Shown here: positions 45,525 to 54,451 of the stretch, piece by piece
Position numbering within the stretch: position 1 is the first letter of the stretch
How the letters are laid out: every line of letters begins with the position of its first letter
Assembly: GCF_000092065.1 (NCBI RefSeq)
Contig: NC_009362.1
Span: forward strand, 124,001 to 188,000
DNA from: Ostreococcus lucimarinus CCE9901
Taxonomy: Eukaryota > Chlorophyta > Mamiellophyceae > Mamiellales > Bathycoccaceae
Direction: 5' to 3'
DNA: 64,000 nucleotides
Position numbers and translations under genes: made by a program
The notes under the pieces: generated by a model
Told to the model about the DNA's origin: nothing
Database searches by the model: none
Seen by the model: only the letters and a program-made list of their open reading frames with translations

Positions 45525-47837
45525 ATGTCTTCGCACCGCTCGTCGTCCGCGTCGCGTCGCGCGTCGTCGCGTCGCGCCTCGAGCGATGCGAGCACGTCGC
45601 AACGGTCATGGAGTGAATCGTCACGGAGCGACGGCGATGGCGACGCCGCGCCGCACTATCGCAACGCGCGCGATCCGCCGTTGCGCCAAGGCGTGTCTCG
45701 CGTCACCGTCAGCGCCGATAATCTGTCGAACGAGAGCGAGTGGGAGACGATGAAAATCACCGCGAGCGCGGCGGCGAGAGGCGCGGCGACGACGGCGGCG
45801 CGGCGACGACGATTCTGCGCGGCGGTGCGTCGGATGGCGGGCACGAAGCGTGGAATATACGAAATAATGCGAAGTCCAGGGGCGGTGAGCGCGCTTCGGC
45901 GGTTGATGAGCGACGAGGACGTGGATTGTCGACGAGGGGCGTGCGAGGCGGTGAGCGAATTGGCGAAGACGCCATTCGGCGCCGCATTACTGTGCAGCAC
46001 CGACGCGCAGTTGAAAGAGGCCTGGGGAACGGTGCGGACGTGGGAGTGGAAGATGGCGCTAGCGAGGATAAAGCGGACATTTGGGTATAAAACGTACGCG
46101 CAGTGCTTGGCGGCGTTCGCGACGTCGACGTCGTTACCACTCAAGGCATCCGGGGAAGCCGTTGACAAGTACTTGTCGCGGCAGGTGTTTTTTCCATTAC
46201 AGTCCAACTTTTCGCCGACGTTTCGCGATGAGACGCACGCGTTAGAGTCGTTGTCTAAAGTTTTGAGTCGACCGGACGACAAGCCCGAGGTGTTGTACGC
46301 CGCCCTGAGCGCCTTGGACACGTTGTTATCAACGGTGAATTTCTCGGCTGAAGTCATCCCGTTGGTGAATCAATCGACTTACGCGACGGCGCAGCGCTTG
46401 TCGAAAGCGACGGAAACGAGTTTAGCCGCACTCGACCCCGTGGAGGCTTTCATGGGTTCGGACTGGACTGAGGCTGTTCGTGGCCCCGGGTGCGTCGGCA
46501 CCGTCGTAATGTTGTTCAAGCGTTGGGTGTTGAAGACCGATGAAAGCACCGTTGACGGAGACGAAGCCAGCGAGCGCGAGGAAGAAGACGAAGATGACAG
46601 AGAAGCCATACGGCGACGAAATGACAAAGCCGTGCTTTCAGTGACACAATTCAAATTAGACCGAAGATTGATGGTGCTCGCGTCGCACAAGACGGACGCA
46701 ATCATCAGAGAAGACGCGAGCCGCATCTTATACGAAGCGACGCTGAATTGCGAAAACAAGAGCGTCGGCAAGCGAGTGTTTGAAATGCTCGTCAGTAGCG
46801 ACAGTGTTCTACGCGCGAGTACGCTTTCGTGGATGGCGTACTTGTTCGTACAACATGTGCGAACCGTGCGCGCTTTTGTTTCGATCGACGAAAACGAGAT
46901 ATGGCCTTTGACGAAGACGGTGCGATACTTGCTTTCGGACGACGTGCTGCGTTCGGCGAGCAGAGGGCTGTCGGAACAAGAAGAGTCCATACGCTTGGGC
47001 GCCACGCGAATGCTTCGCGCCGCGTGGGATGCGGTATCAGTTAAGCCATCAGCCATGCCGGAAAAAAGCGAAGAAAACCCAGCGATCTTTGTCGACGAGC
47101 GGCTTTCGTTCCCCGGATCCCACGAGCGCTGGCTCGTCTTTGTGAATAGCGGCGCCGTAGCCGCGCTTTGCGACATGCAGCTCAGTCGGGCGATAGGGGC
47201 GTCGCAGCTTGCGGATTCCACGCTCGATCACCTCGTGAAAACCGAGCCTGCGGCGATGCAGTATTTGCTATCGCGCAACAAGCAGCCGAGTGCGGCGGAG
47301 AAGCGCGAGGTGATTCGACAAAAGGTTGAACATCACAAGGCGGATTTCCCTCGCTCGAGGGTGGTTGAAACGCAGACGCTGCCCGCGGAAGAGGAATCGC
47401 CGCCGACACCAACCGACGCCCAAGACAGTCTTGAGAGCGTGAACATCGCGCCGCATCGCGCGCGGTGGCGCGAGTATAGAGAAAATCACAAGCCTATCGT
47501 CGCTAAGTTTGTTGACGTCGACAGCTTCGGAGATGACGAACTTGATCGCGAGGGGTGGCGAGCCAAAGCGGAGGACTTTATAATCGCGGGTGGATCGGCG
47601 CGAAAGAAGAAAGGTTACGAAACACATCGTGGTCCGTACGAACGGGCGGTTTTACGCGAAGGAACGCTCGGTTTGGCGGCAAAAAGCGACAAAATGCCCG
47701 TAGTGTTCTCAGCGAACCCGAACGTGGGCCCGTACGACGCCGCCGCACCGCGAAGCGCTTCGGCGAAAGTTTTCACGCGACCGAGTAAGCGACATGAGAT
47801 TCCGCGAGACGGTATCCCCTCGAACGCGAGGACCTAG
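45525..47837 (+). CDS. Large helical-repeat (ARM-like) protein, unrecognised
   Basis: The 770-residue protein starts MSSHRSSSASRRASSRRAS, a Ser/Arg stretch that looks phosphorylatable and disordered. From about residue 80 to 600 the pattern is alpha-helical with ARM-like units, for example AVSALRRLMSDEDVDCRRGA, CEAVSELAKTPFGAALL and VLYAALSALDTLLSTV, interrupted by an acidic insert (DEASEREEEDEDDREAI). The C-terminal 170 residues are charged and contain GPYERAVLREGTLGLAAKSD and GIPSNART. No catalytic motif or membrane segment is seen. I cannot name a family; an adaptor or cytoskeleton-linked scaffold is possible but unproven. The gene is convergent with CHLG. Confidence 0.6.
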   Translation: MSSHRSSSASRRASSRRASSDASTSQRSWSESSRSDGDGDAAPHYRNARDPPLRQGVSRVTVSADNLSNESEWETMKITASAAARGAATTAARRRRFCAAVRRMAGTKRGIYEIMRSPGAVSALRRLMSDEDVDCRRGACEAVSELAKTPFGAALLCSTDAQLKEAWGTVRTWEWKMALARIKRTFGYKTYAQCLAAFATSTSLPLKASGEAVDKYLSRQVFFPLQSNFSPTFRDETHALESLSKVLSRPDDKPEVLYAALSALDTLLSTVNFSAEVIPLVNQSTYATAQRLSKATETSLAALDPVEAFMGSDWTEAVRGPGCVGTVVMLFKRWVLKTDESTVDGDEASEREEEDEDDREAIRRRNDKAVLSVTQFKLDRRLMVLASHKTDAIIREDASRILYEATLNCENKSVGKRVFEMLVSSDSVLRASTLSWMAYLFVQHVRTVRAFVSIDENEIWPLTKTVRYLLSDDVLRSASRGLSEQEESIRLGATRMLRAAWDAVSVKPSAMPEKSEENPAIFVDERLSFPGSHERWLVFVNSGAVAALCDMQLSRAIGASQLADSTLDHLVKTEPAAMQYLLSRNKQPSAAEKREVIRQKVEHHKADFPRSRVVETQTLPAEEESPPTPTDAQDSLESVNIAPHRARWREYRENHKPIVAKFVDVDSFGDDELDREGWRAKAEDFIIAGGSARKKKGYETHRGPYERAVLREGTLGLAAKSDKMPVVFSANPNVGPYDAAAPRSASAKVFTRPSKRHEIPRDGIPSNART

Positions 47838-47929
47838 TACACCTTAGATGAACAGTAGGTAGGATGAATTTAAGCGCACTCGATGGAAAACATCGATTAC
47901 AAAAATTTTAAATGAATCGCAGGCGACGC

Positions 47930-49132
47930 TTACATGCCGAGCGCGTTGATGTGATGACCCCACGCTAAGCCCGTCGTGAGCAGACCAAACACCAAGAACG
48001 GCTGCGCGCTTGCTTGATACTTGACGTCGTTCTTGATGGGATCCGGCAAGAAGAACTTGAACTGGAAGAAGATTTGTGGGAAGATCAAGCAAAACAAGAC
48101 GTTTGAGTACGTCTCTTCGCCGATGGCGCGCAGGTAGCACGCGACGAAGAGCTGCGTGATGTCGATCGTAGACACCGTGATCCACTTCGCCTTCTCGATG
48201 CCGAACGCCACGGGGAGCGATTGCAAGCCGAGCTCTCGGTCACCTTCGATGGACTTGAAATCGTTCACGATGGCGATGCCCAAACCGGCGATCGAGTAGA
48301 GGACGGTTAAAAACATGACGTCCGGCGTCAATTGCCCGAAAGTCGCCATACCCGCCCACCACGGCAGTGCGATGTACGACGAGCCAAGAGCGTAACACCC
48401 CTTCCAGCCCTCAGCCTTGAGCTTCAGCGGCGGCGCGCTGTAAATGTACGATATGTACGACCCGAAGAGCGACAGCGCCAACACGATTGGAAAATCGTGT
48501 TCGCACCATCGGTCGAGTTGCAGCGCGCACAACCATCCACCGACCAACAGCACCGCAATCTGCGCCTTGACTTCATTCTCCGAAATCAACCCGCTCGGGA
48601 TCGGCCTGTACGGCTCATTGATCGCATCGATCTCTCTATCGTACCAATCGTTGATCGTCTGCGTGTACCCCGTCAAAAACGGCCCGCTCATCGTCATGCA
48701 CAGCAGCGCCTTCCCGACGTTATCCAGGTTCCACTCGTAGTGCCCGCTCGCCGCCGCCCCGCACATGACGCCCCAAATCAGCGGCACCCACGTCCCCGGC
48801 TTGGTCAGCTGCACGCGAATCTTCCACACGTCGTCCGTCTCCGCCGCGCCCTTGAACCCGAGCAGCTGTCTCACGTTCCCACCGAGCTCCGTCGTCGTCA
48901 CGTCCTCCGCCGTGTTCTCCGCCTTGATGTTCGCGTCGTCATCGTTCGACGCCGCCGTTCGCGCGCGTCGTCGTCCGCGCGTCGTCGCCACCGCCGTCGT
49001 CGTCATCCTCGACGTCGCCGTCGCCATCGTCGGCGTCATCGCGCGCCCGCGCGTCGCCGTCGCGCCGCGCCGCGCCGCGCGCGGCGTCGCTCTCGGCGTC
49101 GCCGTCGTCCGCGTCGACAGCATCGCTCGCAT
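47930..49132 (-). CDS. CHLG: Chlorophyll synthase, plastid
   Basis: This UbiA-type enzyme attaches the phytyl/geranylgeranyl tail to chlorophyllide. The 400 residues begin with a Thr/Arg/Ala-rich transit peptide of about 75 residues. The mature part opens RQLLGFKGAAETDDVWKIR (family-typical) and carries the prenyl-diphosphate motif NDWYDREIDAINEPYRPIPSG with the Asp-rich NDxxDxxxD pattern. A second motif, DFKSIEGDRELGLQSLPVAFG, contains the other Asp cluster. About eight to nine membrane segments cover the rest. Length and motifs are complete. It is divergent from PRIM2 across about 190 bp. Confidence 0.96.
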   Translation of the reverse strand: MRAMLSTRTTATPRATPRAARRGATATRGRAMTPTMATATSRMTTTAVATTRGRRRARTAASNDDDANIKAENTAEDVTTTELGGNVRQLLGFKGAAETDDVWKIRVQLTKPGTWVPLIWGVMCGAAASGHYEWNLDNVGKALLCMTMSGPFLTGYTQTINDWYDREIDAINEPYRPIPSGLISENEVKAQIAVLLVGGWLCALQLDRWCEHDFPIVLALSLFGSYISYIYSAPPLKLKAEGWKGCYALGSSYIALPWWAGMATFGQLTPDVMFLTVLYSIAGLGIAIVNDFKSIEGDRELGLQSLPVAFGIEKAKWITVSTIDITQLFVACYLRAIGEETYSNVLFCLIFPQIFFQFKFFLPDPIKNDVKYQASAQPFLVFGLLTTGLAWGHHINALGM

Positions 49133-49325
49133 CGCGCGCGCGCGCTCGCGCGTCGTCGTCTGGCGACGTCGCGCGCGCGCGATCGTTATCCACGGCGTCG
49201 GCCCGCGATCGAACCCGAATCCGAGGTTCGCGTTCGAACCTCGCGCGAGGGTCGACGCGCGATCGTCGATCGACGCGCGCGCGGGTTCGCCGCAGACCTC
49301 GGCGCGCGCGCGCGCGCCGCGCGCG

Positions 49326-50882
49326 ATGCCGCGCGCGGGCGCGGACGTCGACGTGGAGACGCTCGTGCGACGCGCGAAGACGCGGTTGAACGCGCTGTAC
49401 GGGATTCAGCACGTGCGCGCGAACGCGCGCGCGAGCGACGGGGCAAACGGCGACGACGCGTGGGCGATTCGCGACGCGGACGCGGCCGAGGTCGCGCGCG
49501 GGCTGTTCGCGGACGACGAGGTCGGCGATCGGACGTCGCTGGCGATGGTGAAGATGGCGTTCTGCGCGGTGGAGCGGAAGCGGAGGCTGGAGCGGTGGGA
49601 GTACGGGGCGGAGTGGTTGGCGCGCGCGGAGCGCGACTTGACGAAGGCGCGCGTCGAATGCGGCGAACGCGAGATACCGGCGCGGTTTTTGAAGCCGGAT
49701 TGCGACTACGCGATCGAGGAGGAGGGAGACGTGTGGATGACGTTCGAGCGGGCGGGGCGGGCGGTGGCGAGGCGAGCGGTGCGACGGATGCGAGACGGGT
49801 ACGCGTTGGTGCCGAAGCGAGAGTTGGCGGAGACGTACGCGGAGGCGGTGGCGCGAGAGATACGGGAAGATTGCGATCGGGTGTTGCGGAAGATGCACGC
49901 GTGGTTGGCGACGGGGAAGGCGCCGATGGCGTTCGATCCGAAGTGTCGATCGAACGCGCTGCGAATCGTGCGCACGTATCAGCCGGATGCGAGCGAGTTG
50001 CCGAAAATATCGGCACCCAACGGGTTCAATTTCGCAAAGGCGAGGCGCGAGCGACGTCGCGCGCAGCGTGTGGGTGGCGTGGCGCAACACGCTATTGCGA
50101 TCGAGGCCGACGGTGAAGTCGAAGCGATCATCGAGACGCGACCTGGGGCGGAATTGCGTCGCGCGCGCAAAGCGCTTGACTCAAACGTCAATCGCGACGT
50201 CGCCACGAGACCGTTTCCTCCGTGCATTCGAAACAAGATGGAAGATTTACGCCGAGATGCACACTTAAAGTGGCACGACAGGTTTCAACTCAACCTGTTC
50301 TTCAAGGGCATCGGGTTCACGGTGAACGAAGCTCTCGAGTTCTGGCGTCGCGGCGTGTTTCCGAAGGGGCGAATGAAGGCGTACCAAGGCGAGCACACGT
50401 ACGCGATTCGACACCACTACGGCTTGGAGGGCGCCATGAAAGACTACAACCCGCACAAGTGCGATTCGTTAGCAGAACTCACGGAAGGCGTGCGCACGTG
50501 CCCTTTCGTCGGTTCCGTGGAAGATTTGCGTCAGTCATCGAACTCGCGGGATTGGTACCAAGCGCTCTCGTTTGACGGCCGCGAAGCCGTCGAGTTAGCC
50601 GTACAAGCGGGCGACCGACGCGCGGCGTGCGAACGCGTCTTCGCCGATTTCCACGGCGGAATGTCGATTGGAGAAGACTTCGAATCTCCCGCCGATTACT
50701 TCGACGCATCCATGGAGATCGAGGACCAATATCGCGACAGACAAAGACGCGACGCGTTTTCGTCGAAATCCGTCGCCGCGCCGCCGCCCGACGACGACGC
50801 TCCGCCCGCACCGAGCTCCCTCCTCCCCGAACGACTTCAACTCGATATCGAAGACTCGTCGTCCGACGAAGAACCCGCCTGA
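49326..50882 (+). CDS. PRIM2: DNA primase large subunit (iron-sulphur)
   Basis: PRI2/PRIM2 works with the catalytic primase and polymerase alpha to start DNA chains. The 518 residues match the human length (509). The helical N-terminal domain (about 1-260) is followed by the C-terminal 4Fe-4S domain. All four Cys ligands are visible: C300 (FPPCIRN), C379 (NPHKCDS), C392 (RTCPFVG) and C435 (AACERVF). The primer-template segment LKWHDRFQLNLFFKGIGF and YAIRHHYGLEG are conserved. The tail is acidic/Ser-rich. I chose ATG 49326; the frame upstream overlaps the divergent CHLG and codes noise. Confidence 0.93.
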   Translation: MPRAGADVDVETLVRRAKTRLNALYGIQHVRANARASDGANGDDAWAIRDADAAEVARGLFADDEVGDRTSLAMVKMAFCAVERKRRLERWEYGAEWLARAERDLTKARVECGEREIPARFLKPDCDYAIEEEGDVWMTFERAGRAVARRAVRRMRDGYALVPKRELAETYAEAVAREIREDCDRVLRKMHAWLATGKAPMAFDPKCRSNALRIVRTYQPDASELPKISAPNGFNFAKARRERRRAQRVGGVAQHAIAIEADGEVEAIIETRPGAELRRARKALDSNVNRDVATRPFPPCIRNKMEDLRRDAHLKWHDRFQLNLFFKGIGFTVNEALEFWRRGVFPKGRMKAYQGEHTYAIRHHYGLEGAMKDYNPHKCDSLAELTEGVRTCPFVGSVEDLRQSSNSRDWYQALSFDGREAVELAVQAGDRRAACERVFADFHGGMSIGEDFESPADYFDASMEIEDQYRDRQRRDAFSSKSVAAPPPDDDAPPAPSSLLPERLQLDIEDSSSDEEPA

Positions 50883-50896
50883 CCCGTCGCGCGCCC

Positions 50897-50904
50897 TATA
50901 TATA
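50897..50904 (+). promoter_or_regulatory. TATA-like box
   Basis: TATATATA lies 15 bp after the PRIM2 stop and 182 bp before the ATG at 51086. It may be the core promoter of the next gene; it could also just be 3' UTR sequence. Confidence 0.3.
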
Positions 50905-51085
50905 GTCTTATTAGCCTTTGCAAGTAGCCCGCGGCGCGCCGCCGCGCTTTGAAATCGCCTCGTCTCGCGGCGTCCTCACACGCGCCCTCGCCGAGGCCGC
51001 GCCCTCGCTCGCCGCCGCGCGCGATCTCGAGCGTCAACAACGCAAATGTTCGACTGATCGCGACGTGACCGCCGCCGCGCGCGCC

Positions 51086-52567
51086 ATGCCGAACGCGTGC
51101 GCGCCGTGCTGCGGGTCGAAGCCGAAGGGTGTTGGCGACGACGAGAGCGACGACGCGGGCGCGCCGGCGCCCAACTCGCTTCGCCACGTCTCGGCGACGA
51201 AAACGAAACGCACCGCGCCGAAGTCGCTGCGAAATCTGGTTCAGTACGGCGCGGGGGACGAACGCGACGCGAGCGATGATTCGGGCGCGGAGAAGGTTGA
51301 GGACGATCCGCGCGCGCAGTACGAGACGGCGACGACGCCGGCGGGGAAGCCGAAGTTTGATCCGAACAAATTTAAAAAACGCGTCGGTGATCATCTCGCG
51401 GCGAAACGCGCGCTCGAGGCGGAGCGAAGGCCGTTGCTCGAAGAAACGACGGCGCGGGTTGGTGTTGAGCCGGAGGACGAGAAGAGCGAGAGACGGGCGA
51501 AGCGAGAAGAGCGTGAACGACGGAAAGAGGCGAAAAGAGCGGCGAAAGAGGATAAGCAGAAGCAACGCGCGCGAGTCCTCAAGGCGCGGTCGACGCAGAG
51601 GCGGTGTTGGTGGATTCTCATGATCGTCGTGCTCGTCGTCATCGTGTGCGCGGGTATCATCTTCGGGGACGACGTGCATTTTAATTATTGGAGATCGAAC
51701 GCCGATCGCGTCGACGCTCGTGATGATTCGACGCAGACGCATGCGATAGATTCAAATCAGATGGACGAGCGTCCCACGACCACAGAAGATTCCACAGACG
51801 TCTCAAGGGCTGGGCTCTCTCTCGCGGATGGGCCGAAATCGCAGGATAGCTTTGACGACGACGGCGACGACGGTGATGACAGCGATGAGCACGCACGCGC
51901 GTTGGATGTCGACGGTGACGAGTACGGCGTTGATTTCAACGACCCGAGTTTGCGCACCATGGCGCCGAAGGCATGGCGAAGACGCGAGCGGGAAATAGAA
52001 AAAATAAAGCGCCGAGCGCGCTCGTCGGCAAAGGATGACGTACAGCGATTCGTTGAAGGTGCGCACCGCGAGCTCGGCGTGCGCGACGAGGAAAAAGATG
52101 CAGAAGAAGAGTACGAGGATACTCTCATCGAACGCATCGAGTCGTCACCGGGGGTGGTGATCGAAAAGAGGCGAGGCGGCGAAGACGCGTCGCGGTCGGG
52201 CGACAAAGCCGCCGAGGTATTAGCCAAATCGCAAGCGTCGATTCTGTCGCACGGATTGATACGCGACACCAAGAGTTCATCGCGCGACTTAGATAGGCTC
52301 TCGTTCGGGGACGATGTCGCCGCGGGCGGAACTGCGTCTCCGGATTCTCGCGCCGCCGCCGCGGGCGAGGCGCCAACAGCCCGGGAGGCCTCGAAGACGA
52401 AGCGAGCGGCCGACATCAAAGATGACGATTCCGATCCAGATTTCGGGCTTAGCGCAGTGTTTCGTCCGCCGAACGAGCCGGTGGTGCATGAGAGACAACC
52501 CGACGACGACGGCGCGTTCTCCGCGGCGCTTCCCAGAAGAGTGCCGCGGCGCGCGCTCGCGGCGTAA
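51086..52567 (+). CDS. Single-pass membrane protein with charged disordered arms, unrecognised
   Basis: The 493-residue protein starts MPNACAPCCGSKPKG, a Cys-rich N-terminus that could be palmitoylated. A basic/acidic coiled stretch (EEREKK-like, residues about 125-175) leads to one clear membrane segment, CWWILMIVVLVVIVCAGIIFG (in parts: WWILMIVVLVVIVCAGII). The rest is acidic and disordered-looking: long Asp runs, Ser and Arg patches. A helical part (AWRRREREIEKIKRRARSS) lies near residue 300. No family is recognised and no catalytic motif seen. Orientation is open; the Lys/Arg-rich side before the segment suggests the N-terminus faces the cytosol. Confidence 0.6.
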   Translation: MPNACAPCCGSKPKGVGDDESDDAGAPAPNSLRHVSATKTKRTAPKSLRNLVQYGAGDERDASDDSGAEKVEDDPRAQYETATTPAGKPKFDPNKFKKRVGDHLAAKRALEAERRPLLEETTARVGVEPEDEKSERRAKREERERRKEAKRAAKEDKQKQRARVLKARSTQRRCWWILMIVVLVVIVCAGIIFGDDVHFNYWRSNADRVDARDDSTQTHAIDSNQMDERPTTTEDSTDVSRAGLSLADGPKSQDSFDDDGDDGDDSDEHARALDVDGDEYGVDFNDPSLRTMAPKAWRRREREIEKIKRRARSSAKDDVQRFVEGAHRELGVRDEEKDAEEEYEDTLIERIESSPGVVIEKRRGGEDASRSGDKAAEVLAKSQASILSHGLIRDTKSSSRDLDRLSFGDDVAAGGTASPDSRAAAAGEAPTAREASKTKRAADIKDDDSDPDFGLSAVFRPPNEPVVHERQPDDDGAFSAALPRRVPRRALAA

Positions 52568-52754
52568 CATTCGATTGTGATATTAACGTTAGAAGATTAG
52601 ATATTTTGCGAGTACAACAGTCGTCTGTGCATGGTTATTGAAATGTAAGTGTGGGTCGTCGCGACGATAATAAGGCCGGCGGCGCGCGACGACTGCGTCG
52701 ATCGAATCGACGCTCGACGAATGTCTCTGCGTTTGTCGACAACCGATCGGTCGA

Positions 52755-53538
52755 TTACATGATGACGCATCCCTTCTTGCCTCCCTTACCCTCACCGATA
52801 GAGTCAAGTTTACCCCTCAAAGCGGCCAGAAGCTTATCCTTGTTCTTCCCCGTCGCGAGCTTCTTCGCGTCGTCGCCATCCTTGTTTTTAATCTTGACGT
52901 CGGCGCCCGCCGCGACCAGTCTCGCGACGTTTTCCACGTTCCCCGCGCACACGGCGTACATGAGCGCCGTCCACCCATCCTCATCCTGCGCGTTCAAGTT
53001 GCACTTCTTATCGATGATCAACTGCAGCACGTCGCCGAATCCGTGCGCCGCCGCGCTCATCGCCGGCGTCCCGCCGTCCTCCGCCGTGAGATCGAGCAAC
53101 GACGGCCCGCGTTGCATCGCCTTCAGCACGTCCACGTGTCCACCGCTCGCGGCAAACATCGCCGCCGTCTTCCCTGCATTACTCTGCACGCGTTAAACCG
53201 CCACACCGCGGTCCGTCAGTCATCGCTCGCCTCCGTCTCGCTCGCGTCCGCGCCGCGCGCCGCGATCTCCAATCCCCAACCGTCCACCATCGCATCGAAT
53301 TCCCCCTTCTTCCCCCCCCGCGACGCGTTCCGCCCCTACCCGACGCCCGCGTCCGATCAAAGAATTCATCCACCATCGCGTCGCGCGCGCCTCGCTTCGG
53401 ACGCACCTCTCCGCACGCCCTGATGTTCCCATCCGCGCCGTCGTCGAGCAGCGCGATCACTTTTTCGAGATCGCCGTCCGCCGCGGCTTTGTGCAGCGGC
53501 GCGAGCCCGGTGAACGTGTCGTGGTCGTTGATTCCCAT
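52755..53538 (-). CDS. Ankyrin-repeat protein with CaaX box (two exons)
   Basis: Exon 1 is 53538-53407 and exon 2 is 53183-52755; the intron is phase 0. The joined 186-residue protein starts MGINDHDTFTGLAPLHKAAAD and consists of about four ankyrin repeats: TGLAPLHKAAADGDLEKVIALL, GKTAAMFAASGGHVDVLKAM, GGTPAMSAAAHGFGDVLQLI and GWTALMYAVCAGNVENVARLV (each shortened at the ends). A Lys-rich stretch precedes the very end, GKKGCVIM. CVIM is a farnesylation-type CaaX box, and the lysines before it would add membrane charge. Ankyrin repeats mediate protein contacts. Partner and membrane are unknown. It is convergent with the TM gene at 51086. Confidence 0.78.
53184..53406 (-). other. Intron of the ankyrin gene (223 nt)
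   Basis: Donor GGAGAG^GTGCGT and acceptor GCGTGCAG^AGTAAT on the minus strand. A TTTAAC branch-like sequence lies about 10-15 nt before the acceptor, which is close. Splicing joins NIRACGE to SNAGKTAAMFAA and completes an ankyrin repeat. Confidence 0.8.
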
Positions 53539-53804
53539 GGCGAGATTTACGCTCGATTCGTCGCCGCGTCGCGTCGCGTCGTCGTCGGCGTCGCGGCGGC
53601 GTGTGACGGTCGCGCGCGCGCGCTGACGCGGACGGCTCGACCGCGTCGGGCGGGTGTATGCGCATACAGTGAGACGCCGTGTACGCGCGTCGCGTCGCGC
53701 GATCATGGCGCGCGGCTCGTAGAGTAGCACCGATCGCGATTCGCGATCCGCCCGCGATCGCGACGCCGCGCCGCGCGTCGACGCGCCACTCATCGACGCG
53801 CGCG

Positions 53805-54278
53805 ATGCCGACGGCGGCGCTCGATCGCGCCGCGACGCTCTCCGCGCGCGCGCGCGTCGCCGCGACGCCGCGCCGACGCGCGCGCGCGACGACGACGACG
53901 ATTCGACGACGACGAACGCGCGGCGCGACGACGACGCGCGCGTCGAACGCGGACGACGCGCAGCGATGGATCGACGCGTGGACGAAAAAAACCGGCGCGA
54001 CGACGACGACGGCGACGACGACGGGAACGATCGGGGCGCTGGACGCGATGCTGCCCGCCGAGGCGGCGCCGGCGGCGGCGCCGCCGGCGCCGGCGAGCGC
54101 GCCGCGCGAGCGCAAACCGGGAGAGATCTCGCCGGAGATGCGGAAAAAGTTGCTGGGCGAGAGCGTCGGGCTGGGAGGATTGCCGGAGAAGCCGATGCCG
54201 TCGAACATTTTCTTGAACGTCATACTGGGGGTGACGCTGATCGTGGTGGTGGCGTACGCGGGGGGGATCCGGCCGTGA
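53805..54278 (+). CDS. Plastid-type small membrane protein, unrecognised
   Basis: The 157-residue protein starts at 53805 with an Ala/Arg/Thr-rich transit-like stretch of about 50 residues. Then come NADDAQRWIDAWTKKTG, an Ala/Pro linker, and a conserved-looking end: GEISPEMRKKLLGESVGLGGL, PMPSNIFLNVILGVTLIVVV and AYAGGIRP. The last 25 residues form one membrane segment. The pattern fits a small thylakoid or envelope protein of green plants, but I cannot name it. It is divergent from the ankyrin gene over about 265 bp. Confidence 0.6.
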   Translation: MPTAALDRAATLSARARVAATPRRRARATTTTIRRRRTRGATTTRASNADDAQRWIDAWTKKTGATTTTATTTGTIGALDAMLPAEAAPAAAPPAPASAPRERKPGEISPEMRKKLLGESVGLGGLPEKPMPSNIFLNVILGVTLIVVVAYAGGIRP

Positions 54279-54451
54279 CGCGGCGGCGGCGCGAGCGCGC
54301 GAATGTAATGCGATAAAGCGCGATCGAAGACGATTCCGATGGATGATGTCGACGCCTTCGGTGACTCGAGTCCGCGTCGGCGCCGTCGCGAATTTCGCCG
54401 CGTCGATTACGTCGCCGAGCGTCGAGCGCCGCACACGCCGCCGCGACCTCC

